DNA of 64,000 nucleotides from the NCBI GenBank assembly GCA_017744605.1, contig JAGIAZ010000006.1, forward strand, positions 1 to 64,000, given 5' to 3'. The notes below the pieces were generated by a model. That model did not search any database and had not been told where the DNA came from. It was given only the letters and a program-made list of their open reading frames with translations. The DNA is from Sphingobium sp. GTDB taxonomy: Bacteria > Pseudomonadota > Alphaproteobacteria > Sphingomonadales > Sphingomonadaceae. The position numbers were made by a program, and so were the translations under genes. This document shows positions 46,824 through 56,048 of this stretch, piece after piece (positions within the stretch are counted from its first letter, which is position 1; each line of letters opens with the position of its first letter).

Positions 46824-48265
46824 CGGGAGACGCGAAAGAGTTGGATGCGAGCCTTTCGGCGCGAATGCGCCAAGGCGCGGCTCCGTCGATCGCGCGGGAT
46901 GCGTTCGCGCCGATTGCCGACGCCGAGGCAATGTCCCAGGCCGTCGGGCGCCGTCACTCGGACTGGAACGTCACCTCGGTTTATGGCCTCGGGTTCCTCA
47001 CGCTGATTTCGGCCTTCAACTATTTCGACCGGTCGATCCTCGGCCTCGCCATGCCGCAGATCAAGGCGGAGATGCACCTCTCCGACACGGCCATGGGCCT
47101 CGTATCGGGCCTCGCATTCATCTTGTTCTACTCCATCATGAGCGTGCCGATCGCCTGGGCTGCGGACCGCTGGAACAGGCGAAACATCATCGCGGCGGGT
47201 CTGGCTTTCTGGAGCCTGATGACTCTCGCGACCGGCTGGGTGACCAATATCGTCCAGCTCGCAATCGCGCGCTTTCTGATGGGGGCGGGAGAAGCCTGCG
47301 GGCTCGCGCCTTCCAACAGTATGACGGCCGATCTGTTCCGGCCCGAGCGCCGACCGTTGGCCTATTCGATTTTCGCGACCGCGACCGCGATTTCCTCGAT
47401 CCTGTTCTTCCCGATCGCGGGCTGGATCGGACAGCAATATGGCTGGCGCCAGATGTTCGTCGCGGCGGGTATTCCCGGCATCGGCCTCGCCATCCTTTTC
47501 CTCCTCACCGTGCAAGAGCCTGCCCGCGGCGCCGCCGACACGCGTAAGGACAGCTGCGGGTTTCGGGATGAGCATGGTCCCTCATTCCGGCAAAGCGCGC
47601 GCTATCTCGTCGGCGTGCGCGCCTATCTCGCGTTGGTCGCCGGCGCGACGCTGATGGGATTGAACATTTTCGCGTCGTCCGTTTGGACGCCGACGTTCCT
47701 CACCCGCGTCCATCATCTCTCGCTTGCCGAGGTCGCTGCGACAATCGGACCGGTTCGCGGATTTTGCGGGCTGGCCGGGATCCTTCTCGGGGGAATGCTG
47801 ATCGACCGGCTCGGACGGCGCGCTGCCTCTTGGCGCATGACCATCCCGGCCATGGCCTGCATCTGTCTCGGACCCGCGGAAGCCTTGTTCGCGCTTTCCG
47901 ACACGGAGTCGGTCTGGCTCGGCGCTTTCGCCGTCAGCGCGTTCCTGCTCCTCATTCACCAAGGACCTGTTTTTGCCGGAGTCATGGCCATCGCGCCGCT
48001 TGGCGGCCGGGCGGTCGCAACCTCGATCCTGCTCTTCTGTTCGGCGATGTTCGGACAAGCAGTGGGCCCATTTGCGGTCGGACTGATGAACGATGTTCTG
48101 GAGCCGGCGCTGGGCACTGAGGCGATCCGCTACTCGATGCTGATCATCGCGGTTACTGCCGTCCTCGCGGGATTCTCGTTTCTGCTGGCCGGACGCTGGA
48201 TGGCGAGGGATGTTCAGGCGCCAATTCGAGCGGTCTCGTGGCCGGCGGCAAATCAAACGACATGA
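46820..48265 (+). CDS. MFS transporter
   Basis: YGLGFLTLISAFNYFDRSILGLAMPQIKAEMHLSDTAMGLVSGLAFILFYSIMSVPIAWAADRWNRRNI. Confidence 0.94.
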   Translation: MTGDAKELDASLSARMRQGAAPSIARDAFAPIADAEAMSQAVGRRHSDWNVTSVYGLGFLTLISAFNYFDRSILGLAMPQIKAEMHLSDTAMGLVSGLAFILFYSIMSVPIAWAADRWNRRNIIAAGLAFWSLMTLATGWVTNIVQLAIARFLMGAGEACGLAPSNSMTADLFRPERRPLAYSIFATATAISSILFFPIAGWIGQQYGWRQMFVAAGIPGIGLAILFLLTVQEPARGAADTRKDSCGFRDEHGPSFRQSARYLVGVRAYLALVAGATLMGLNIFASSVWTPTFLTRVHHLSLAEVAATIGPVRGFCGLAGILLGGMLIDRLGRRAASWRMTIPAMACICLGPAEALFALSDTESVWLGAFAVSAFLLLIHQGPVFAGVMAIAPLGGRAVATSILLFCSAMFGQAVGPFAVGLMNDVLEPALGTEAIRYSMLIIAVTAVLAGFSFLLAGRWMARDVQAPIRAVSWPAANQTT

Positions 48266-48285
48266 AATCAAGGGGAGATACTACC

Positions 48286-50847
48286 ATGAGATTCAAGACT
48301 ACGATCCTTTGTTCGACGGCCTTTGCCTTATCGCTGCCGGGGGCGGCAATGGCTCAGTCCCAGCCGCCGGCGAATGCGCCGGCCGATGCCTCGCAGACCG
48401 GCAATGATGTGGACACGATTGTCGTGACCGCGCAGTTCCGCGAGCAAAATCTTCAGGACACGCCCCTTGCCATCACGGCGATCAATGCCGCCATGCTGGA
48501 ATCGCGCAGCCAGACGGACATCAGCCAGGTCGCAAATCAGGCGCCTTCGGTCACCCTCAAACCCCAGGGCGCCGCTTATGGCCCATCGCTCGGGGCCAAT
48601 ATCCGAGGCGTCGGGCAGTTCGACTTCAATCCGGCTCTCGAGCCCGGCGTGGGCTTCTATGTCGACGATGTCTATTATGCGACCCTGACCGGCTCGATCC
48701 TCGATCTTCTCGACCTGGACCGTGTCGAGGTGCTGCGCGGCCCGCAAGGCACGCTCGCCGGCCGCAATTCGATCGGTGGCGCGGTCAAGCTCTACTCGAA
48801 GAAGCCGGCCGGGACCAACACCGGCACGATCTCGGCGGCCTATGGCAGCCGCAATCGCGTCGACCTGCGCGCCAGCGCCGACTTCAACCTCGCGCCCGGG
48901 ATCGACGCGCGCATCGCGGGCGTCGTCAAGAAGCAGGAGGGCTATGTCGACCGCCTGGACTTCGGATGCCTCTACCCGGCCGGCGGGCCGGCCACGTTCA
49001 CGCCGGCCTTCGCCACCGCCTCCAACCCGACGCGCGCGCCCATGCTCATGAATCCGGTCGGCGGCGTGCCCGCCCAGACCAATGACAAGAACTGCCTCGT
49101 GGCCAAGGAGGGCGAGGTCGGATTCGTCGCGTTGCGGAGCCAGCTGCGCCTGCGGCCCAGTGACACGATCGATATCAATATCGTCGCGGACTACACCGAC
49201 GACGATCGCACGGCCGCCGGGTCGGTTTTGCTGCTCCGCAACTATCCTGATGGTTCCGTCGCCAGCCCGCGCTTCCCGCTGCCGACGATCCCGGCGCCGG
49301 GCTCCTCGCCCGCGCAAAATTATGCCGCTAATACGCCCGCCGGGCGGGACATCAATCCCTTTGCCGCGCCCGACACGTTGTTGTCCTACGACAACAGGTT
49401 CGTCTGCGGACAATATTGCAACTTCGCGACCTACAACAACCCGGCCGACGGCAACTTCCGAGCGTCCTCGGCCGACGGGCGCGTACGCTTCAAGGGTTGG
49501 GGCATCTCGGGCCAGCTCGAGTGGGAACTGGGCGATCACCTGCAGCTCAATTCGATCACGGCCTATCGCCGCTACAAGTCCATATTCTCGAACGACAATG
49601 ACGTCTCGCCCATGTCGCATAGCTTGGGCTATGGGCCACTGACCTTCCGCTTCTTCAGCCAGGAACTGCGGCTCAATGGCAAGATTGGCGAGCAGATCCA
49701 GTATACGCTGGGCGGCTATTACAGCGACCAGAAGTCGGTCTACACCTCGTTCCAGGACCTGCGGTCTTCCAATCTGCAATTCCAGCAGAGCGATCCGGTC
49801 AAAGCCGACAGCAAGGCGCTCTTCGCACATGTCGCCTGGAACCCGATCGAGCCGCTGACGCTCACGGGCGGCATCCGCTACACCAAGGAATCCAAGACCT
49901 ATCAGTATATCCGCCAGCGGCCCTATAACGATCCGACCTCGGTCACGGCCAACAGCGTGCTGCCGCTCAACGGCACCATCGGGTCCTATAGCGGCGAACG
50001 CGTCGATTACCGCGCCAACATCCAATATGCCTTCACCAAGGACATCATGGCCTATGCGCAGTTCTCGACGGGCTTCAAGGGCGGCGGCGTGAACCCCCGG
50101 CCCTTCTTCGTCCAACAGGCGCTTTCCTTCGGCCCCGAGACGCTCAACAGTTACGAACTGGGTCTCAAGACGGATTTGTTCGACCGGAAGCTGCGCTTCA
50201 ACGTCGCGGCTTTCCTCAGCAAGTATAAGGGCATCCAGCTCTCGCTCGGCAACTGCTCGGCGATCACGGGCGCCGGCTTCGGCGCGCCTTGCGCTCTGCC
50301 CGTCAATGCAGGCGACGCCGACATCAAGGGTATCGAAATCGAGACGACGATCCGGCCTGTGCGTGGCATGAGCATCGATGGGTCGCTCAGCTATATCGAT
50401 TTCGAATATAAGCGCTTCGGCACTTATACTTCGGGACCGGTCACCGTGGCCGTGGGCGGTCCGACCAATCTCAACGGTCCGCAATATGGCGACTATGCGC
50501 CGTTTACGCCGAAGTGGAAGTGGAGCATCGGCGCTCAGTATGAGATCGAGCTGGGCAAGGGCGCGGGTTCGCTGACGCCGCGGATCGACGCCTCCTACCA
50601 GAGCAAGATCTACACCGTCTCGGCCAACCGCCAGAGCAACCGCATCGATCACTATGCGGTGGCGAATGCGCGGCTGACCTGGCGCAATGCGGGCGAGGAT
50701 CTCGACGTCTCGCTCGAGGTGACCAACCTGTTCGACAAATACTATCTGCTGACGATCTATGACCAGACCGTTGGCGGGCAGGGCTATGCGAGCGGCCAGC
50801 CGGGCCGGCCGCGCGAATGGGCCGTCAACGTGAAGAAGAAGTTCTGA
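48286..50847 (+). CDS. TonB-dependent receptor
   Basis: DTIVVTAQFREQNLQDTPLAITAINAAMLESRSQTDISQVANQAPSV; LDLDRVEVLRGPQGTLAGRNSIGGAVKLYSKKP. Confidence 0.95.
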   Translation: MRFKTTILCSTAFALSLPGAAMAQSQPPANAPADASQTGNDVDTIVVTAQFREQNLQDTPLAITAINAAMLESRSQTDISQVANQAPSVTLKPQGAAYGPSLGANIRGVGQFDFNPALEPGVGFYVDDVYYATLTGSILDLLDLDRVEVLRGPQGTLAGRNSIGGAVKLYSKKPAGTNTGTISAAYGSRNRVDLRASADFNLAPGIDARIAGVVKKQEGYVDRLDFGCLYPAGGPATFTPAFATASNPTRAPMLMNPVGGVPAQTNDKNCLVAKEGEVGFVALRSQLRLRPSDTIDINIVADYTDDDRTAAGSVLLLRNYPDGSVASPRFPLPTIPAPGSSPAQNYAANTPAGRDINPFAAPDTLLSYDNRFVCGQYCNFATYNNPADGNFRASSADGRVRFKGWGISGQLEWELGDHLQLNSITAYRRYKSIFSNDNDVSPMSHSLGYGPLTFRFFSQELRLNGKIGEQIQYTLGGYYSDQKSVYTSFQDLRSSNLQFQQSDPVKADSKALFAHVAWNPIEPLTLTGGIRYTKESKTYQYIRQRPYNDPTSVTANSVLPLNGTIGSYSGERVDYRANIQYAFTKDIMAYAQFSTGFKGGGVNPRPFFVQQALSFGPETLNSYELGLKTDLFDRKLRFNVAAFLSKYKGIQLSLGNCSAITGAGFGAPCALPVNAGDADIKGIEIETTIRPVRGMSIDGSLSYIDFEYKRFGTYTSGPVTVAVGGPTNLNGPQYGDYAPFTPKWKWSIGAQYEIELGKGAGSLTPRIDASYQSKIYTVSANRQSNRIDHYAVANARLTWRNAGEDLDVSLEVTNLFDKYYLLTIYDQTVGGQGYASGQPGRPREWAVNVKKKF

Positions 50848-50950
50848 GGATAACCAGGGGGAAGGGGAGCCGGGCCGGGAAAGTCCGCCTCCCCAATCCC
50901 GCCCGGGAGGCAGCGAAGTGGTGCCTCAAAGCCCTGAGCAAGGAGTGAAC

Positions 50951-51349
50951 ATGTTCCGTTTTCCGACATATGCTGCGGCCGCTCTCCTTGGCCTGGCCTG
51001 GTCGCCCGCCGAGGCGCATCACAGCTTCGCGGCTTTCTTTGAAGGGAGCCAAACGATCAAGCTCACCGGCAAGGTGACCGCGTTCCGCTTCACCAATCCG
51101 CATGGCATTATCGCCTTCGACGTGACCGGTCCGGATGGCAAGGTGAAGCAATGGGCGGCCGAGACCAACTCCCCGGCCGTGCTGATGCGGCGAGGCTGGA
51201 CGAGGATGAGCGTCAAGCCGGGCGACACGATAACCGTCGAGGGCTGGCCGTCCCGGGATGGCAAGCCTTATCTGCGCTTGCGGCAGGCCAGCGATGCAGG
51301 TGGGAAGCCCATCGGGTCCGCGCCCTTTGGCCAGGCGGACGAGAAGTGA
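50951..51349 (+). CDS. DUF6152 family secreted protein
   Basis: SPAEAHHSFAAFFEGSQTIKLTGKVTAFRFTNPHGIIAFDVTGPDGKVKQWAAETNSPAVLMRRGWTRMSVKPGDTITVEGWPSRDG. Confidence 0.8.
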   Translation: MFRFPTYAAAALLGLAWSPAEAHHSFAAFFEGSQTIKLTGKVTAFRFTNPHGIIAFDVTGPDGKVKQWAAETNSPAVLMRRGWTRMSVKPGDTITVEGWPSRDGKPYLRLRQASDAGGKPIGSAPFGQADEK

Positions 51350-52116
51350 AGGGCGTTGCCTGTCTAGCCGCGCTGCTGATTGCAGCGGCCCCGGCATCGG
51401 CTGCCGATCGCCCGGATCTTTCCGGCTTCTGGAACCTCAATATGGATCCGGGCTTCAACGATCCCAAACAGGCCGACCCCGCTCTTATCGCGAAGCTGCC
51501 CCCTGATACCGTTCTGCTCGCCGATTCAGGCGTCGCCGAATATCCCAAAGGCGAATTTGGCGGACTGAAGCTCAAGCCCGAGGCTCGCGCGGCTGCCGAA
51601 AAATGGCAGCCTGAGGACGAAATGACCCTTTCGCGGGTCTGTGCAGCACCCTCGACCATCTACACCGAGCAGGGGCCGTTCCCGTTCGAGATCGTCCAGA
51701 CCCCGACGCTCATCGTGTTCCGATATGAATATTTCGATCAGGTGCGGCTCATCTTCATGGACGGACGCAAGCACCTCCCTTCCGACGCGCCGCACAGCAA
51801 GGTCGGAGACAGTATCGGACATTGGGAGGGAGACGAACTGGTCATCGACACGACCAACTTCGCTCCGGCAACCATCACCAACAATGGCCTCGACCACAGC
51901 GAAAACGTCCATCTGGTCGAGCGCTACAAATTGTCGCCGGATGGAAAGACATTGATGGCAACGCAATGGTTCGAGGATCCGGATGTCCTCGAAAATCGCG
52001 GCGCGCGCTTCATCAAGTGGAAGAAATTCCCCGGCCAGCACGTCTATCCCTATGACTGCGATCCGAGCCTGGCGACCGAATATCGGCAGATCGGCAATCC
52101 AGCGCCCGCCAAATAA
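51346..52116 (+). CDS. hypothetical secreted protein
   Basis: GTG start overlapping the upstream stop; signal VKGVACLAALLIAAAPASAADRPDLSGFWNLNMDPGF. Confidence 0.75.
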   Translation: MKGVACLAALLIAAAPASAADRPDLSGFWNLNMDPGFNDPKQADPALIAKLPPDTVLLADSGVAEYPKGEFGGLKLKPEARAAAEKWQPEDEMTLSRVCAAPSTIYTEQGPFPFEIVQTPTLIVFRYEYFDQVRLIFMDGRKHLPSDAPHSKVGDSIGHWEGDELVIDTTNFAPATITNNGLDHSENVHLVERYKLSPDGKTLMATQWFEDPDVLENRGARFIKWKKFPGQHVYPYDCDPSLATEYRQIGNPAPAK

Positions 52117-52200
52117 TATGCGCCGTGGGCGGGAACAGCCCGGCGGGCCGCGTCGACGGCCCGCCGGTTCATGCGGAATTTGCCGGGACGCTCCGCCCGA

Positions 52201-52449
52201 TCACGGCTCGCAGCGGAAACTCTCCGCGTCATCCGGGTTCCGCGCCACGGATGCCGCAAGGCCCAGGTTGAACAGCGCCCAGCCCTTGGTGGCGCCGATC
52301 TCGTTCATCATCGTCTCGACAAATGCGTCGACCCGCGCCGCTCTCGCAGCAATCGCCGCCATCTCCTCCGCCCCCATCGCAGGTGCCGACGACGCAACCT
52401 CCCCCGTCAGCGGATTTCTACGCTCAAACTCCGCGGGGCTTCCTCTCAC
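52201..52449 (-). pseudogene. aldehyde dehydrogenase N-terminal remnant (internally deleted, truncated)
   Basis: RNPLTGEVASSAPAMGAEEMAAIAARAARVDAFVETMMNEIGATKGWALFNLGLAAS resembles an ALDH N-terminus with middle missing; no catalytic domain follows. Confidence 0.45.
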
Positions 52450-52985
52450 ATCGCCTTATAGAAGCGGATCTTCACCGCCGGTTCGCCGTTCGGGCCTTTG
52501 GCGCCTTCGAGTGTCCCGATGAACGCTGTTTGCCCCAGCCATTCATATTTGCCTAAAGGCGCTTCGAAGCGTGGCGACGTGCGCACCGGCTTCGGGGCCT
52601 CTCCCGCCTTGGGCCTGCAAAGCGCGCCGGTGTTCACGACATTGATGATCACGCCATCATCGGTCTTGAGCATATAGTCGGCCTTGACGTCGGTGCATCC
52701 GTCGGCGCGCGCAAGCTGCCAGTCCCAGCCGCCGGGAACGATCGTTCCCTTGATGCCCGGCCCTTCGAACGTGCCGCCCGTGATCGGGATCATGTTGCGG
52801 CTGCCATAGGGCGTCTTGCCGGGCACGAGCGCGGGCGACAGCATCACCAACTCCTCGAACGCGAACTCGAGGCGCGGCGTAGAGGATGCGGGCGGCTGAG
52901 CGGCGGCCGGGCTCCAAATGGTAAAACTGCCGAGAATGGCGAGCGCCAGTCGCCCTGCCTGGCGTGAGACCCATCCATGTTTCAT
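52446..52985 (-). CDS. DUF3237 family protein, exported (alternative start 53021)
   Basis: Signal MKHGWVSRQAGRLALAILGSFTIWSPAAAQ; GSRNMIPITGGTFEGPGIKGTIVPGGWDWQLARADGCTDVKADYMLKTDDGVIINVVNTG. Confidence 0.85.
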   Translation of the reverse strand: MKHGWVSRQAGRLALAILGSFTIWSPAAAQPPASSTPRLEFAFEELVMLSPALVPGKTPYGSRNMIPITGGTFEGPGIKGTIVPGGWDWQLARADGCTDVKADYMLKTDDGVIINVVNTGALCRPKAGEAPKPVRTSPRFEAPLGKYEWLGQTAFIGTLEGAKGPNGEPAVKIRFYKAM

Positions 52986-53017
52986 TTCTGTCCCCCTCCG
53001 ATTGGAATGTCCGGCCA

Positions 53018-54202
53018 TCACAATGGCAGCCCGACATAATTTTCGGCGATGGCGCGGCGCGCCGTTTCCGACTGTGCGATATAGTCGAGCTCCGCGAGCT
53101 GCATGCGGCGCTCGAAGGCCCCGTCCGATGGAAACCGGTGCATGAGCTTCGTCAGCGACCAGCTGAAGCGCTCGCTCTTCCAGACCCGCGCGAGGGCCCT
53201 GGATGAATAGCCGGCGATCCCGTCATGGTCCGCGGCCTTGAAGTAGCCGATGAGCGCGCTCGAAAGATAATGGACGTCGCTTGCGGCGAGGTTGAGCCCT
53301 TTGGCGCCCGTCGGCGGGACGATATGGGCGCTGTCGCCGGCCAGGAACAGGCTGCCGTGGCGCATCGGCTCAAAGACGAAACTGCGCAAGGGAGCGATGG
53401 ATTTCTCGATCGAGGGACCGCGCGTCATGTGCGCGGCTGCCTCCGGGCCGAGACGTGTCGCCAGTTCGTCCCAAATGCGTTCGTCCGGCCAGTCCTCGAC
53501 CTTCTCGGTCACCGGCACATCGACATAATAGCGGCTCCGCGTCTCGCTGCGCATTGAGGCGAGCGCAAAGCCCCGCTCGTGATTGGCGTAGATCAGCTCA
53601 TGATTGCAGGGCGGCACGTCTGCCAGGATGCCCAGCCAGCCAAAGGGATAGACCAGTTCGAATGCCGAGCCGACAGCTGCTGGAACAGCTTTTCGGGAGG
53701 GCCCGTGAAATCCGTCGCAACCGCAGATGAACCGCGCATCGATCCGATGTGACGCGCCATCCTTGGCATAGGTGATGGAAGGGCTGTCGCTGTCCACATC
53801 GTGGAGCGTCACGTCGCTGGCGTCGTAAACGACCTGGAGACCGCGCTCCTCGCAAGCCGCCATGAGATCGCGGGTCAACTCGGTCTGGCCATAGACCATG
53901 ACCCGCTTGCCGGTAAGCGCGTGAATGTCGATGCGGATGAGACGATCGCCATCAGCCAGATTGAAGCCGTCATGAGGAAGGCCCTCGGCCTTCATCCGCG
54001 CATCGAGACCGATACGCTCCATGAGTTGGACCGTAATCTGTTCAAGGACGCCTGCACGAATTCGTCCGAGCACATAGTCGGCCGAAGCCCGCTCGACGAT
54101 GACGCAATCAATGCCCTCGGCCCGAAGGAGATGACCGAGAAGCAGACCTGCCGGCCCGGCACCCACAATTGCAACCTGCGTCTTCAATTTTGCCTCATTC
54201 AC
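53018..54202 (-). CDS. pobA: 4-hydroxybenzoate 3-monooxygenase
   Basis: QVAIVGAGPAGLLLGHLLRAEGIDCVIVERASADYVLGRIRAGVLEQ; CGCDGFHGPSRKAVP; LFLAGDSAHIVPPTGAKGLNLAASDVHYLS. Confidence 0.93.
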   Translation of the reverse strand: MNEAKLKTQVAIVGAGPAGLLLGHLLRAEGIDCVIVERASADYVLGRIRAGVLEQITVQLMERIGLDARMKAEGLPHDGFNLADGDRLIRIDIHALTGKRVMVYGQTELTRDLMAACEERGLQVVYDASDVTLHDVDSDSPSITYAKDGASHRIDARFICGCDGFHGPSRKAVPAAVGSAFELVYPFGWLGILADVPPCNHELIYANHERGFALASMRSETRSRYYVDVPVTEKVEDWPDERIWDELATRLGPEAAAHMTRGPSIEKSIAPLRSFVFEPMRHGSLFLAGDSAHIVPPTGAKGLNLAASDVHYLSSALIGYFKAADHDGIAGYSSRALARVWKSERFSWSLTKLMHRFPSDGAFERRMQLAELDYIAQSETARRAIAENYVGLPL

Positions 54203-54313
54203 CAGGAGTCGCTCGAAGCGGGTTCAATGCTTGCGCGGATGTTCGTTTGCGGCACGACATTGTCCTTATCCCCTTGCGTGATCATGAGCCGGTGCAGGCT
54301 TGGCCGGCCCGTC

Positions 54314-54338
54314 ATATAGTTATATGAGCTAACTATAT
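54314..54338. promoter_or_regulatory. candidate MarR-type operator (inverted repeat)
   Basis: ATATAGTTA-N7-TAACTATAT between pobA and the divergent hydrolase gene. Confidence 0.6.
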
Positions 54339-54405
54339 AGAGGAGCCGCTCTGCCTGCAATCGGAAGGCGAGCGATCGGAACTCTGGTCGAGGAGGGAGA
54401 GAGAA

Positions 54406-55353
54406 ATGGCAAAGAAGGTTGGTCTGGCAATGCTGCTCGCGGCGAGCACGCCCCTATTGGCTCAACCGCAAATGACGTCCGCGCCGATGAATGACGGCAA
54501 CGGCGCCTACCCCGCCATGTTCGAGGAAGACTCATCCCTTCCGGCGCATGTGGTTTATCGCCCGCGCAATCTCTCGTCTCTGAAAGGCCGGAAGCTTCCC
54601 GTCTATATCTGGGGCAATGGGGGTTGCAGCGCCGATGGCACTAGTTCGCGCAACCACCTCGTCGAGATCGCGTCGCATGGCTATCTGGTCGTGGCGGCCG
54701 GCACCATCCCGAAAGGGCCGCCGCACGCTGCGCCGGCCGCCCCCCCGCCGCCCGCTGCGGATACGCCGTCCCGACCAGCCGGTCCTTTGCCGGCTGCGAC
54801 TCCGACCGCGTCCCTCCGCGAAGCGCTCGACTGGGTCGTCCGCGAAAACGCCCGAAGGGGCAGCCAGTATCAAGGTCGCATCGCCACGGACCGGATCGCC
54901 GTGTCGGGATGGAGCTGTGGCGGGCTGCAGGCTCTCAATGTTGCTTCCGATCCGCGCGTCAAAACAGCCGTGATCATGAACAGCGGCTTCTTCAACGGAG
55001 GCGGGAGCCAGATCAGCGGTATCGAGAGTGACAAGGCTTCGCTCGCCAGGCTCCACACTCCGATCCTCTACATTCTGGGTGGCCCCACGGACATTGCCTA
55101 TGAAAACGGGATGGACGATTTCAAGCGGATCAGCGCCGTTCCGACGGCCGTCGTCAATATCCCGGTGGGCCATGGCGGGACTTATTTCGAGGCAAATGGC
55201 GGATTGGCCGCGCAGATCGCGATCTCCTGGCTCGATTGGCAGTTGAAAGGCGACCGGGCGGCAGCGTCCAGGTTTATCGGGCCGAACTGCGCCTACTGCT
55301 CCGATTCCCGGTTCACCATGGAACGCAAGAATCTGAAAGTGGCTTCAAAGTGA
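54406..55353 (+). CDS. secreted alpha/beta hydrolase (chlorophyllase/dienelactone hydrolase-like)
   Basis: AHVVYRPRNLSSLKGRKLPVYIWGNGGCSADGTSSRNHLVEIASHGYLVVAAG; VSGWSCGGLQALNVA; paralog of 35146-36090. Confidence 0.82.
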   Translation: MAKKVGLAMLLAASTPLLAQPQMTSAPMNDGNGAYPAMFEEDSSLPAHVVYRPRNLSSLKGRKLPVYIWGNGGCSADGTSSRNHLVEIASHGYLVVAAGTIPKGPPHAAPAAPPPPAADTPSRPAGPLPAATPTASLREALDWVVRENARRGSQYQGRIATDRIAVSGWSCGGLQALNVASDPRVKTAVIMNSGFFNGGGSQISGIESDKASLARLHTPILYILGGPTDIAYENGMDDFKRISAVPTAVVNIPVGHGGTYFEANGGLAAQIAISWLDWQLKGDRAAASRFIGPNCAYCSDSRFTMERKNLKVASK

Positions 55354-55375
55354 TCGGAGATGGTCGCGATCCATT

Positions 55376-55894
55376 TTGCGTCTTGGCGGGATACGGCATT
55401 TTGCCCCGCAACTGTCCGGAGGTTTCATCATCGCAAGCCGATCCGATACCGACGCGCCGGTAAAATTGGGTCCTCTCGGCGGACTGGTGGGATATCATCT
55501 GCGCAGGGCTTCAGCGGCGACTGGAAGCGACTATTTCCGGTCCGTCGAGCCCGCAGCCATGCGGCAGGTCCTGTTCGGCGTGCTCTCGGTGGTTTCCGCC
55601 AATCCGGGCATCAACCAGGCGAATGTCGGTCGTGTTCTGGGCATTGCGCGCCCGAACATGGTGGCGCTGGTCACCGAGCTTACCGGCCATGGTTGGGTGG
55701 AACGACACGCCGACAATGTCGATCGCCGGGCATTTGCCCTCAATTTGACGGCAGCCGGCGAACAGGCTCTAACCCGCGCGCTCGATCTCATAAAAGAGCA
55801 TGAAGAGCATATGCTTCGGGGCCTCAACGCCTCGGATCGCCGAACGCTCATCAAGCTTCTCGCCAGGATCGAAACCAGGGCCGACGGAACCTGA
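55376..55894 (+). CDS. MarR family transcriptional regulator
   Basis: VSANPGINQANVGRVLGIARPNMVALVTELTGHGWVERHADNVDRRAFALNLTAAGEQAL. Confidence 0.92.
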   Translation: MRLGGIRHFAPQLSGGFIIASRSDTDAPVKLGPLGGLVGYHLRRASAATGSDYFRSVEPAAMRQVLFGVLSVVSANPGINQANVGRVLGIARPNMVALVTELTGHGWVERHADNVDRRAFALNLTAAGEQALTRALDLIKEHEEHMLRGLNASDRRTLIKLLARIETRADGT

Positions 55895-56048
55895 CCACCG
55901 CATGCCGACGCATTCATCCTGCCGATGTCGAGGCGAGCGGACGCGCGCCGAGCTGACTCCCGGATTGCCTCTGACGATGAGCCTCGATAGACCCTCGCAG
56001 GCAGGGCTCCGACCTGCAGATGAATTGAAATTGGGGGTCGCAGTCGGA

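Noticed and set aside
48328-50652. 774-aa ORF antisense to a TonB receptor
   Set aside because: Same GC artefact; Arg/Asp/Ala-rich with no motifs
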